A stretch of 64,000 bases of DNA, taken from positions 20,259,594 through 20,323,593 of the forward strand of contig CM026398.1 of the NCBI GenBank assembly GCA_014843695.1, read 5' to 3'. The DNA comes from Archivesica marissinica (lineage: Eukaryota > Mollusca > Bivalvia > Venerida > Vesicomyidae). Of this stretch, positions 42,601 through 52,801 are shown one piece after another; position 1 is the first letter of the stretch; the number at the start of each line of letters is the position of its first letter. The notes beneath the pieces were generated by a model. The model did no database searches and had not been told where the DNA came from. It saw only the letters and a program-made list of their open reading frames with translations. The position numbers and the translations under genes were made by a program.

Positions 42601-44468
42601 CACTGCATCCTTCTCTGGAATGATTGGTGAAAGACATGTATTTGCTGTTGGTAGTTCATACTGGAAAACGTTACACTTTTCTTCAAAAATGTGATTGCCT
42701 ATGCCGAGACAAAGCTGGCTAAGATCGAGCTTGCACACATGTATACTGCCAGAGTATTCATGACATAATGCTTTGAACTGTATAAGTCCTACTTCGGTGG
42801 CTGGTTCTTCATTTATGCACAGTATAATTCTTGGGCTGTGCGTAACAATTTCCACAAGTCTATCCAAATATTTCTTGATAAATGGTACCAACTGTTCTTT
42901 TTTTGGCCACAGAACAACGACTGTAAAAACAGCATAATCTTCTGCAAATTCTGCCAATTGATCACAGTTGTTCACCAGACCAGATTTTGTCATTTTGAAC
43001 CAGCTCTGGGGTGACTCAATGAGTCCATCAGTACTATCCGTTCTTGATCCAGATATTTCACGGCGCCCACGAAGAAAGCACCAATATGTCCCATCTTCCG
43101 TTGGATAAGGTGGATCATCTCTCCAAGTTCCTATGCGAAGATGGCGTCTTTTCTCAAGCGGATTTTGCACAGCGTTGAACAAACCATCAGAACAACTGTA
43201 AACATCAAAGTCATATACAGCTATCCAATCTACGAGTGAAAGATTTGCCAAGTTGAGCTGTTTATTTGAAACGTCTCCAGACAACAAGATGAAACTCCCC
43301 TTTTTGAAACCATTAACATAATCCCAAAAGTCTGTAAAGTCCTTACCTATTTCCAGCATGTTTACACCTGATACTGGTTCCGTATGTGGTTCATTGCGTT
43401 TGTGTTCTGTATATTTGTCATTTGTATAATCACTGTTGCTGTCTTTGTCATTTACCTGAATGGACACGCTGTCCCACATAGGCTCAGCTGGTGCCATAAC
43501 AGTCTGTATAGTTCCTAAGAACCATTGGTATATAGAACCGATAGTTAAATCAGTAGGGGGACAAACAACATTGCATGAACCTCTCCTGTACCACAATTCA
43601 TTTTCTTTCAACAAAACATCGGCCTTTTCACATGCTCTTTTAACAATACTTGGTTGCCCATTACCACAACTAGAAGCAATTTCTATCAGACCAAACATTT
43701 TTAAATCGTACTCAATAACTGAATAGTTATATGTTGGTCTCATTGTAAATAAGTCAGTCCTAAACAGTCTATCTGGTTCGTATAGAGCTACATCAAAATC
43801 TTTTTTTGCACCGTTTAGCTGCAATACCCCTTCGACCTTCTCCACTCCGATGACAATGTGTGATTTTGTTCTCTGTGGTGTGTTCCACATGCATACGATG
43901 TCTTGCATGCATTTCTCAGGATTATCAGCATATACCACATGGCCAGAAACAAACATTAGATCTCTATCTTCTTGTTTAGCTACAAGATCTTTAAATTTCT
44001 TTATGATTGCATTTTCTTCCACATGATCAGATACAATTTCCCTAGCGAGAGGCTTATGAATTTTGTCTTTAGGTTTATTAGGTTTCGTTTGTTTCTTTGT
44101 CACTTCATTCCAATCCTCTTCATCATCTGAACTATTTGAAGAAATTGATGATTTTCCAGACATTTCGCCATTTTCAATGGACAATTCGAGTCTATTGGCA
44201 TGAGATTCATGTTCTTTCTCTCTAACTAACGCGACGTAAAGCGTTTTCCTTTCTTGGCGAACATGAAAGTCACAGTTGTGCAACAAGATGAAATCTTTCA
44301 GTGTCATGCCACATAATTCTTCAAAAGGTTTTGCATCACCTTTCTGTAGTATTTCTTTGACATGTTCTTTCAATTCTTTTATCTGCATTGGTTTCTTTCT
44401 GCCTTTGAGAACATTTTTTAGCACAAGAAGACCCGTATCAGTTTTGTCTTTGGTGTGTTTTATTTGTT
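39664..44468 (-). CDS. SAMD9-like main exon (AlbA-like, SIR2-like, NTPase, TPR-like, OB-like, Zn-ribbon-like)
   Basis: A single uninterrupted frame of about 1600 codons. Using residues counted from the in-frame ATG at 44478: about 165-330 AlbA/Schlafen-like (V-S-G-H-V-V-Y, S-H-I-V-I-G-V); about 380-640 SIR2-like; about 695-715 G-T-L-H-W then P-loop A-P-G-S-G-G-T-T-L-A; Walker B L-P-V-L-L-L-I-D-G-E-D-D near 755; a long helical/TPR-like region about 1030-1400; OB-like about 1490-1540 (V-E-F-N-L-A-F-S); C-S-S-C and C-T-A-C about 1549-1571. The P-loop, Walker B and OB patterns match SAMD9. That ATG is preceded directly by an in-frame TGA and followed by 'atttcag', so it is more likely an acceptor than a start. 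Confidence 0.88.
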
Positions 44469-46602
44469 CTGAAATCATTCACGATTTGTATTATTATAGT
44501 AATTTGTGACTTATAATGTATATACATTTATAGATACAGGCATATTACGGTATATACTGTAGCTGAAACCTCGGTACTAAATGCACATGAAACTAAAAAT
44601 GAAGTTTCTATCTTTTATGCTTTCCAATGAAAATATAGTTGTTCAGTGAAAGATAAACAACTATCACTGTAATGAAATAGTGAGTGAGTAGTTTGTTATT
44701 TGAAGTGGCCGAGTAGTTACGACTGTTATCAAATTACTGGCCCCTCACCATCGTATGTTCGAATCCCACTGGGGTGACCGTGTCAACTTCTTTCATGTGA
44801 GAAAGGTATCCAGCTGTATGCGGCAGATCGGTGGTTCTATCTGGGCACCTGAAATAACACAGTACGTGATGAATGCCCTGCCATAGCCAAATAGGTTACA
44901 CCCAGACTGGAAATAGTGACTACGATGGACAGACAGACACACAGACAGTGCAAAAACTATATGCCTCCCTTTGGGGGCATAAAAACAAATAAAGCAAAAA
45001 GTACCTGTTATTTGTATAAAATTATAGACCGTGCACTTTATTGGTATATAATGGTTTCATAGGTGTGTGTGTGTGTGTTTTACGTTTTTTTATCGTCGCT
45101 ACCGGTTGCCCATATGAGCGATGCCTCCTGAAGAGATTAGTCATTTTAGATTTTTGGAGGATATTGAAATGATACAGACAGAGACCCATTCCAGAGTCTC
45201 CTCTGGTTCTTTTACGTGCACGGTGTACAACACCAACACGAGACCTCGGTTTAACGTCCCATCTGAAAGACTTAATTTTTATGGTCCAACGCGGGATCAA
45301 ACCTGCAGTTTCATAGGTTATTGGACAATTGTTATTTTTACTGTTACTCAACATGTACTTGTTTTCAACAATATACTATGCCTAATATTTGTAGAACCCT
45401 TAAAAGGGACACGTCAATGTGCTCAACACTGAAGTATCTGAAACAACAGTTTCATGGACCACATTTCAAATTATATGGCATTAAATTTTGTACTACCTAG
45501 CCACATATTGAAATTTATAATTACCTCTGGTGCTTTTGCTAGGTTCAACATTATTGGTGACTGTGTTAGTCTGACCAACTTGTACCACGTTACAATTCAG
45601 AATGTTGACCACCTTCTCTGCACCTACAGCAACTGAAAACATGAATTGCATGTATACATGTACGTTATTTAAATGTATTTGATGCATTTGAAGAACGAAC
45701 CTTGTCATGTCATAACATTCTTTTCTTTCGAACCTTGTCATGTCATAACATTCTTTTCTTTCGAACCTCGTCATGTCATAACATTCTTCTTTTTTTTCGA
45801 ACCTTGTCATGTCATAACATTCTTTTCTTTTTTTCAGTGCAAAATATATTGATAGATATAGAATTTCTACTTATCAAAAACACTGCAATATGTGATTTTG
45901 TCCACACTTTTGAGTAACCCCACATAAATACCTGATTAACTACCATATAGCCATGCAGTGTACATACCTGATTAACTACCATATAGCCATGCAGTGTACA
46001 TACCTGATTAACTACCATATAGCCATGCAGTGTACATACCTGATTAACTACCATATAGCCACACAGTGTACAACTGATTAACTACCATATAGCCACACAG
46101 TGTACATACATACCTGATTAACTACCATATAGCCACACAATGTACATACCTGATTAACTACCATATAGCCACACAGTGTACATACCTGATTAACTACCAT
46201 ATAGCCACACAGTGTACAACTGATTAACTACCATATAGCCACACAGTGTACATACCTGATTAACTACCATATAGCCACGCAGTGTACATACCTGATTAAC
46301 TACCATATAGCCACACAGTGTACAACTGATTAACTACCATATAGCCACACAGTGTACATACCTGATTAACTACCATATAGCCATGCAGTGTACATACCTG
46401 ATTAACTACCATATAGCCATGCAGTGTACAACTGATTAACTACCACATAGCCACACAGTGTACATACATACCTGATCGAGATGTTTTACCAGCAGACTTT
46501 CTTTGGCGTTTCTTTGGCATTGTCTATCTGGTCCACAATGTCTACATGTATAGTCTATAGAATCCTTGTCTTGCATATATGATAATGTAGTGTTTGTAGA
46601 CT
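39664..46602 (-). CDS. RHIM-tagged SAMD9/SAMD9L-like STAND NTPase, predicted 3 coding exons
   Basis: Model on the minus strand: start exon 46520-46472 (with 5' UTR back to an acceptor at 46602), RHIM exon 45632-45525, main exon 44468-39664. Both introns are GT-AG and phase 1 and join without a stop, giving 4962 nt (1653 aa). The order is a basic N terminus (M-P-K-K-R-Q-R-K), a RHIM-type core V-Q-V-G-Q-T-N (residues 33-39), a possible winged-helix/LOTUS-like segment, then the SAMD9-family series: AlbA-like, SIR2-like, P-loop NTPase, helical repeats, OB-like, and a CxxC...CxxC tail. Human SAMD9 and SAMD9L (about 1590 aa) are interferon-linked antiviral and growth-restricting factors that cleave tRNA and repress translation. 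RHIM motifs build amyloid signalling complexes (RIPK1, RIPK3, TRIF, ZBP1, fly Imd). A cytosolic immune sensor is inferred. The splice model needs transcript support. Confidence 0.78.
44695..44985 (+). repeat. SINE-like repeat, tRNA-derived head
   Basis: The head 'gtggccgagtagttacgact' and 'atgttcgaatcccactgggg' is tRNA-like. It ends with 'ctatatgcctccctttgggg', a common invertebrate SINE/LINE tail. Confidence 0.6.
45065..45312 (-). repeat. tRNA-derived SINE family A
   Basis: It matches 27295-27562: 'gtcgctaccggttgcccata', 'cattccagagtctcctctgg', 'cttttacgtgcacggtgtac'. Confidence 0.75.
45525..45632 (-). CDS. SAMD9-like exon 2, RHIM-type motif
   Basis: 108 nt, acceptor gttttcag|TTGCTG and donor ACCAGAG|gtaatt, phase 1 at both ends. 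It encodes V-A-V-G-A-E-K-V-V-N-I-L-N-C-N-V-V then Q-V-G-Q-T-N-T-V-T-N-N. The RHIM consensus is [IV]-Q-[IVLC]-G-x-x-N; the residues here are V-Q-V-G-Q-T-N, with asparagine-rich flanks as in other RHIMs. Being symmetric in phase, the exon could be skipped without changing frame. Confidence 0.75.
45693..45836 (+). repeat. 33-bp minisatellite, 4 units
   Basis: The unit is 'cgaaccttgtcatgtcataa' plus 'cattcttttcttt'. It sits about 60 bp upstream of the RHIM exon in the sense of that gene. Confidence 0.88.
45935..46470 (-). repeat. 36-bp minisatellite carrying a 5' splice site copy, about 15 units
   Basis: On the minus strand most units contain 'ttaatcag|gtatgtacac', a close copy of the real donor 'gatcag|gtatgtatgtac' at 46471. 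The array starts directly at the exon 1 donor. Shortened units with 'aatcagttgtac' have lost the GT. Confidence 0.88.
46472..46602 (-). CDS. SAMD9-like start exon (5' UTR plus 16 codons)
   Basis: The acceptor is atttacag|AGTCTA at 46603-46604 and the donor GATCAG|gtatgt. In the frame required by the RHIM exon there are two stops, then ATG at 46520 (context gacaATGcc, A at -3) and M-P-K-K-R-Q-R-K-S-A-G-K-T-S-R-S. The basic cluster resembles a nuclear localisation signal. The acceptor implies a further upstream noncoding exon. Confidence 0.65.
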
Positions 46603-47795
46603 CTGTAAATACAAAACGTAAGGGCTATGGTAGAATTTACTCTATATTGTCCGACAATGAATACGTGAAAGATTAAACACTATAACTCTTTCACCATGCT
46701 TGTTTTTTAAATTTATTATTAGATTTTGACCCAACTACGATAATTAGAAATAGAAATTTGCAGTTAACTTTTTGTTCCTTGAAACGAGCGTTCTGATTGG
46801 ATTATTAGAATGTTTGATTTTATATGAAGACTAATCATAATCCAATCAGAACGCTCGTTTCAACGCGAACTGCGCAGCTTGAGAAATTTTCAAAACAAAT
46901 TGAAAAATTCTCCGAAATCTCTTTTTGACGTACATTTTTGCCGAATAAACCTACACGTTAGTGGAAACACATTTTATTGATAATGTTATTCACTGTTAAA
47001 ACTCTCCCGTCGAAGATTTTATTTGTTGCTGACAGAACCCGTGTCCTAGTATGGAAATGTGACCTGCTATGGCCAATGTCTGTGGCAATTGTTTGCAAAG
47101 TATACATGCATGCAGCTTAAAGTTGTGTTTTATTTGAAGAACAATATAAAGACTCGGGATAGGCGTTATATTTGGACAGATTTGTACAAAATTGTTTCAG
47201 ATAGGGCAATTTTACTGATCGATGCGAAATCTGACATCCCACAGAGTAGAATCCCTGTACTTAAATATATATACTAGTACCCCCAAACGTGCCGAATCCT
47301 TGTGTCAGGTCCATGTGTTGTCACAGAGGTTCTCCAACTGATATACATGGTTGTGTAAACCTAATTATTCTCCGATATATCTAATACCTTTACATAAAAA
47401 CAATTTCGATCTGTTATTTCGAGGTTTGAAAAATGCGTTACATTTATTTTTAAATGCGTCAAAATGTGTTAACATTTTTCAAAATGTGTCACATTATTCG
47501 ACAGACGCTTGGGGTCTGGACAAATGTTTGCAGGTTCAAAACCACAACACTAAAAACACTTAAAAAACATTAAGAACACTACGATACACACTATACATAA
47601 AATGTGTTTACGACATTCCAAGCAAGTTTAAAAATGACACCGCTATTTATAACATGTGTCTAGACCACAAACGTCTGTGCATTTTTCAAGTCTAAATATT
47701 TGGACTACGCTAATCCATAATCGTTTTACCCATTGTCCCTAAGTGTGTATTACCCCGTTACAAATATACAAATATTATACATAGTATGGTACTAA
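46603..47795 (-). other. Presumed 5' intron and flank of the SAMD9-like gene
   Basis: It includes a foldback repeat (46779-46864) and a half palindrome shared with 55630-55726 (47215-47300). No coding region is recognised. Confidence 0.4.
46779..46864. repeat. Foldback repeat, 86 bp
   Basis: 'ttgaaacgagcgttctgatt' and 'aatcagaacgctcgtttcaa' are perfect inverted ends around a short AT-rich loop. Confidence 0.75.
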
Positions 47796-47796
47796 C

Positions 47797-47960
47797 CTCT
47801 TTGAGACACAGGAACAGTGGATGTTTGCGAACTTTCCGAAATCAACTTTCTGTTTAAATTTCTGGGTTTTTCCCTGTGCCGTGGTATGATAATTTAACCT
47901 TGTAACATTTTGCATTATTTTTTTATATGCGGGTGGTAAAGTCCCTCGACGTAACATCCA
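47797..47960 (-). other. Possible 5' noncoding exon of the SAMD9-like gene
   Basis: A donor-like CAAAGAG|gttagt ends a less repetitive segment on the minus strand, upstream of the acceptor at 46602. Only the position and donor support this. Confidence 0.25.
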
Positions 47961-48259
47961 CTTTTGACAATACTAGTAGTATAGGCTGCTATCGAAATTA
48001 CATAAAATGAAAATGCAGTAATGTCGAATAATTTATATTGAAATGTGTCTATTCCAAAAGAAACCAAACAAACAAATTGTCACTCCACTGCCATCATTAA
48101 TCATTTATGGGTTAATACGTGCTTGTGGGGTTTCCGTTATCGAGTAACATTTCAAGGACACGTTGCCATTGGACAGGATTTTTGTAAACATAAATGTTAT
48201 AACCGACTTACAACCACGTGACTTGTTATATGAGATACCCGTATGGCAAATCTATGCTC
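47961..48259. other. No gene seen
   Basis: AT-rich spacer; nothing recognised. Confidence 0.4.
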
Positions 48260-48508
48260 AATTCGCAGGTTCGCAGGTTCGACCCCCCGTCTGACCCTAA
48301 TAAAATTAACATTCTTTGAGATGGGACTTTAAACCGAGGTCTCGTGTCAGTGCTTTACATCGTGCACGTAAAAGAACCAGAAGAGACTCTGGAATGGGTC
48401 TCTGTCTGTATTATTGCACTATCCTCCAAAAATCTAAAATGACTAATCTCTCCAGGAGGCGTCGCTCATATGGGCAACCGGTAGCGACGATAAATAAACG
48501 TAAAACGC
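48260..48508 (+). repeat. tRNA-derived SINE family A
   Basis: Plus-strand copy with 'aggttcgaccccccgtctga', 'catcgtgcacgtaaaagaac' and the tail 'gcaaccggtagcgacgataa'. Confidence 0.78.
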
Positions 48509-48589
48509 ACATTATGCTCAGCCAAACCCATTGATGACGGACACTGGACGCTATGAGGTATATTATCCCATATCCGTCCGTGCGTCCGG

Positions 48590-48665
48590 CGTGTGTGCGG
48601 TGCGCGTGTGTGTGTCCGTGTGTGTGTCCGTGTGTGTGTGTCCGTGTGTGTGCGCGTGTGTGTCC
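48590..48665 (+). repeat. GT/CCGT-rich microsatellite
   Basis: Irregular runs of 'gtgtgtgtccgtgtgtgt'. The minus-strand histidine-rich ORF across it is an artefact. Confidence 0.8.
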
Positions 48666-50204
48666 TGAAGCCTTTATTAGATTAGAATGTTCAGAATTAA
48701 AATTACAATAACAATCGAAACCAAACATATACAATATAAAAAAGCAGAATGTGTGCGTACTGCACACATTGTCAATATAAAGTTAATCCAGCACCTCCAA
48801 GAGTAGTCCTATATATATGGCCTCTACATAAAAAAAATCGTCTACTGTTATTTTGAAAAATGCCTGCATAGTAAAATGTAACATTTGTCAAGTCTAAATA
48901 GTTGGACTACTCCAAGAGTTGCAGATAAGGAACTACCACCCTCGATTCTTCGCATCTTCAGCCCTATGGTGGGATATCCTTATCTGCACCTCGGCGTCGG
49001 AAGCCAGCTGACATCGGGGCAGCGGATTTTGAGGGCCACAAAGTTAGTCCTATAAATAGGTATTTAGGCTCTTGTCACAATAGTCCTATATCCCGGCGTG
49101 AAGAGTTTTCGCCCAGAACAGGTTTTCGCCCAACTGTGGAAATAGCAAGTCGTGAGAGATCACGCAATATTTCACGCTCCAGTTACCGGAATTATAAATA
49201 AACATACCTTGTGCACTTCCAATCTATTTCTAACTGATCATAATATATCAGACAAGGTAAATTAGCGGTGAAAACTTTAAACCTACCACAGTTTTCACTA
49301 ATTTCACTATATCCGTTTTATGTCACCATATAAATATCATTTCTTAAAGAAATTGGCAATTTTTTCTCCAAAATGACATATGCATCGTCTGCCATGCCAA
49401 TATATTTACGAATAAAAATGTCATTATAGTCTCACTGCTCCGTGTTTATGAGTTATGTCCGTTATTACACACAAGGGGTCCTTATTCATAATTTCGATTT
49501 TTCACCTTCAGGTCCACGGGTTGTCACATAGGTTCTCCAACTGATATATATGGTTGTGTAAACCTAGTTTTTCTTTGTTGGGCACCGTGTGATGTGTTCG
49601 ATGGATGGGTCCATTTACGGTTCTGCATTTAGTCAGAGTAATTAGGAGGGATGACGACTTCTTATGCCCCGTGTGTTTGACCTAGTTAAATTAAATGTTA
49701 GTGTTTTAGATACAGTATATAGACAAAATGCTGTCCAACAAATGAATTTTGAGTGAAAATGATAAATTAAGCCTCTTATTAAAGTAAGTCTTCCTTAGTT
49801 TATTGTTTTGTTAAAAAAGAACTGTTGCTTACATACTAATGGTGGCGCTGTAGACAATTTACACAGTTAGGCGAAAACCAGTGACGTCATTCCGGATTTC
49901 TGAAAATGAGGTGCCGCCATTTTGTGACCTTTTCTCATAATGTAAACAATCGGTTTTCTTTGAGATTTTTGTGAATGAAAGGTAAAATATTGTTTATTCG
50001 ACGACATAAATTGTTTGCAGTGTATGCACATTCTAAACCTATGGGAGTCTGTTATGTACTACGTCGTCGAAAACCAGTAACACCGGGATATATAAGACCT
50101 CTACATAAAAAAAAATTCCTGTTATTTTTGAAAAATGCCTGTATAGTAAAATGTCACATTTTTCAAGTGTAAATATTTGGACTAGTCCTGCTCTAGTCAT
50201 TCTT
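48666..50204. other. No gene; dispersed MITE-like copies
   Basis: A roughly 110-bp repeat with 'tttgaaaaatgcctgcatag' and 'taaatagttggacta' occurs at 48800-48912 and 50085-50186. Inverted or partial copies lie at 54507-54607 and 58970-59042. A 'gttctccaactgatatatat' block at 49510-49565 recurs near 47325. Confidence 0.5.
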
Positions 50205-50420
50205 CACGAACCGAGTTGAACCATTTCTAGGTGGTTGATGTGTGTAGAGTAGGATGGCCAATTTGTTGTTGAAATCACTATATATTGCTGGACGGACATG
50301 TCTTGTAGGCAGTGGCGTTGGCCTGTGGAAGACTGGTTCTTACGTTTCTGCGGAGGAAGGCCATGGTCTAATTTGCCTGTTTTGCGATGTTGTTGATGTG
50401 GTTGTTCCATGATAGGTCAT
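50205..50420 (-). pseudogene. LINE C-terminal RT-tail fragment
   Basis: A minus frame reads W-N-N-H-I-N-N-I-A-K-Q-A-N, a stop, then F-L-R-R-N-V-R-T...A-N-A-T-A-Y-K-T-C. This is the region after the RT palm in CR1/Jockey-type LINEs. The in-frame stop shows it is dead. Confidence 0.6.
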
Positions 50421-50910
50421 TTGGAGTATTGGCTATATATAGGCCTACTCAATGGCGACCAATTTCCACTTGGATTTCACACGACTTCTTTATAGAGTGT
50501 ATCCACGCAACTTTGCTGTTTTTGTCTTTGCGAAAGATGTTTGTCCCTCCCAATAACAGAGCTGTCAAGGGTGCATCGAGTGTCGGAGTGAGATATGGGG
50601 TTCGAAGAGGCAGCCGCTCCTTCGTCAGGGGTCTGTGGGAAGCTGGAGACACTCTATGGCTCATTTCCGTCATATTTGGTGTCAAAATGGCTTACATAAA
50701 ATGCTACTTTAGCTTCTAATGAAGGACACTTTACACCAAGAAAATCTTATCAAGCAATAGCATTTTATGGTAAAGAAAGCTTGCAAATAACGTTTTATAA
50801 TTGAATCTTATATTTTTTATTAAATTGACTTTCAAGTCAGGCGCAAACCTTTATTTATAATAAATCTCCGATGTAATTTGCAAGCATTTGTCACCAGCTT
50901 GAACAATATC
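50421..50910. other. No gene seen
   Basis: The 110-codon plus ORF at 50387-50719 has no recognisable similarity and overlaps the LINE fragment. It is probably fortuitous. Confidence 0.4.
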
Positions 50911-50911
50911 A

Positions 50912-51050
50912 GCGTGGTCTAGTGGTTACCACATCAAGCTAGTAATCGGCTGATTACAATTTCGGCACAAATTCAAACCGGGAAGACCATTTATCCACAT
51001 TGCTAAGAACTAAGTCTTGTAGAAATTGCTTCACAGTCGAGCTTAAATGA
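50912..51050 (+). repeat. SINE fragment with tRNA-like head
   Basis: 'gcgtggtctagtggttacca' followed by the family B-like end 'cttcacagtcgagcttaaat'. Confidence 0.55.
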
Positions 51051-51451
51051 ATTTATATTCATACCAAGCTAAATCACCAAACTGGAACTACAGTACATGT
51101 ATATAAAATGTAGTTAACATAGTGTTTTAACATAGTGAACGTTTATTAAACTCAATTCGCTGCAATTAGCATATAAAACAATCATCAATGAGAGTGAATA
51201 TTTCCCGTTTGTTTTAAATGGTTCATGCCTACTGCCTAGATATAAAACTATTATTTACACCATGTGTATAGATACTAGATACTATCACATCATGTCAGTC
51301 TACAGTGTATAGTCAATACCCGTCACAGTCACTGATGCTCTTTATTGTACTCCCATGTAACCTTTTTGGATTTGTCGACCAAAGTCTTTGAAGGTTCATA
51401 CTTATGAGATGGTTCTTTGTTGTTTAGCTTTACTTTCAAAATTGATGACAG

Positions 51452-52801
51452 TTAACCATCTGTGCTCAAGGAAGCTCTAAAATCAGTCTTGTTTTTCCGC
51501 ACCATGCTAAAAACACGTTCCTCTTCAGCATTGCTGTGCGTAATGATAAGTAGAACCTGCGCAACTTTGAATAGTAATGGTAATTTGCCCTTAATGTACA
51601 TAGACCACACAACATCCATTCGAAGGAACCGTTGCTGTGTTCCATCGGCCATCTGATCAGACAGATGCTTCTTTCTCAACATAATCAGGGAGATCAGGAA
51701 GTAGCTGATACTCCTTGAATTGCTCAGTAAATATATCCATTTATCCGTTGTTCAACTAGTATAAATTATACTAACAAATCTTAGTATCGTGGAAAAGGTC
51801 TGAAATTATAATGACCTTGTTTTAGCAAACGTATAAATCTAACTACAAAAACAATCCACGCGATAACTAACTAATAACAGATAAATAAATTCATTGTTGT
51901 TTAAAAGTCAGGGTCGGGAAACCTACCAGAACCACAGTTAATTTAAACAGCTACATTTCAAGATGTGAACATCACTGTTCCACTATCTGCTCACAAGTGA
52001 CCCGTTAATTGTGTAGTACAAAAAATGTTACACACTACACAAGAAGTGTGCAACTTCAACCCAGCCAATCTGACAACTCCTGCTTATCAATGCATATCAT
52101 TGTACCCATACTTGGAGATTATGTCTTTGTATTGTCTGTGTTTACAATTTAGTGACCACTATTATATAATAGTTTTATTGATTGGATTGAACATGTTGTT
52201 ACTCTTATATTAAGAAATTATTGATTGATTATATTTATTTTGACCTGGAAAAACTACTTTTGACATGGGTTACATCCATCTCACGATCTGAAAAATGTAG
52301 TAGTCGGGGAAACCTCTCTACAAAGTACAGTACGTTCGCAAACGAGACGTCCAGTCGCTGCTCAAAGTCTACACATTTAGCATGCCCGAGCAACAGATCA
52401 TTGTATGGAAATGTTTTGACAACATATTTGGCAGTCTCGGTGTAAAATTCAAGTGCTGCTTCTAGAAATTTCGATTTCTGAGCTGGTGCAATATCACCTT
52501 CATTTTCAAGTTTATTCAATGTTTGCCTTGTTGTGAAACCAATTTGTATGTCATCAAGACTAAGTAAGTTGTCAGAATTTGTAATGTCAACTTCAAGAGG
52601 AGACACTGCCTCCTTCAATGGCCTAACTTTGACAAACTTGATCAATAGTTTACGCAGGAAAGACTGCATTTCCGCGTCAAGCAGATGCGTTCTAGGCTCT
52701 TCCGTCTGCAAAAAGAGGCTAAATGCCACAAACTGTTGCAAAACAAACTGGTAAAAGAGCAGATTTATTTCAGTCATATGGTCCTGAAAAGAACTAGCCA
52801 T
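51452..52801 (-). pseudogene. hAT-transposase-like C-terminal region, broken
   Basis: The segment 52801-52235 (188 codons) and the segment 51740-51452 together resemble the C-terminal part of hAT-family transposase-derived proteins. The second part has the dimerisation signature S-N-A-E-E-E-R-V-F-S-M-V-R-K-N-K-T-D-F-R. About 480 bp of AT-rich DNA without a matching frame separates them, and the 51.7-kb part contains a stop, so the gene is broken. The N-terminal zinc finger and catalytic core are absent. No target duplication was found. Confidence 0.6.

Larger units (their letters stand above)
44469..45524 (-). other. Intron 2 of the SAMD9-like gene
   Basis: It carries a SINE-like repeat (44695-44985) and a SINE A (45065-45312). 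The acceptor is gatttcag|AACAAA, with a weak pyrimidine tract. The donor is AGAG|gtaatt. Confidence 0.6.
45633..46471 (-). other. Intron 1 of the SAMD9-like gene, mostly minisatellite
   Basis: Two arrays (45693-45836 and 45935-46470) fill most of it. Confidence 0.65.

Noticed and set aside
44476..44478. ATG at 44478 as the start codon of the SAMD9-like protein
   Set aside because: It is preceded directly by an in-frame TGA and followed by 'atttcag', and an upstream exon with a matching phase exists. It remains the fallback if transcripts do not support splicing.
50387..50719. 110-codon plus-strand ORF
   Set aside because: It overlaps an antisense LINE fragment and shows no recognisable domain or codon pattern.
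52235..52801. 188-codon ORF as an intact domesticated hAT-derived gene
   Set aside because: The essential C-terminal part lies about 500 bp away with an intervening unrelated stretch and a stop, and the catalytic core is missing.
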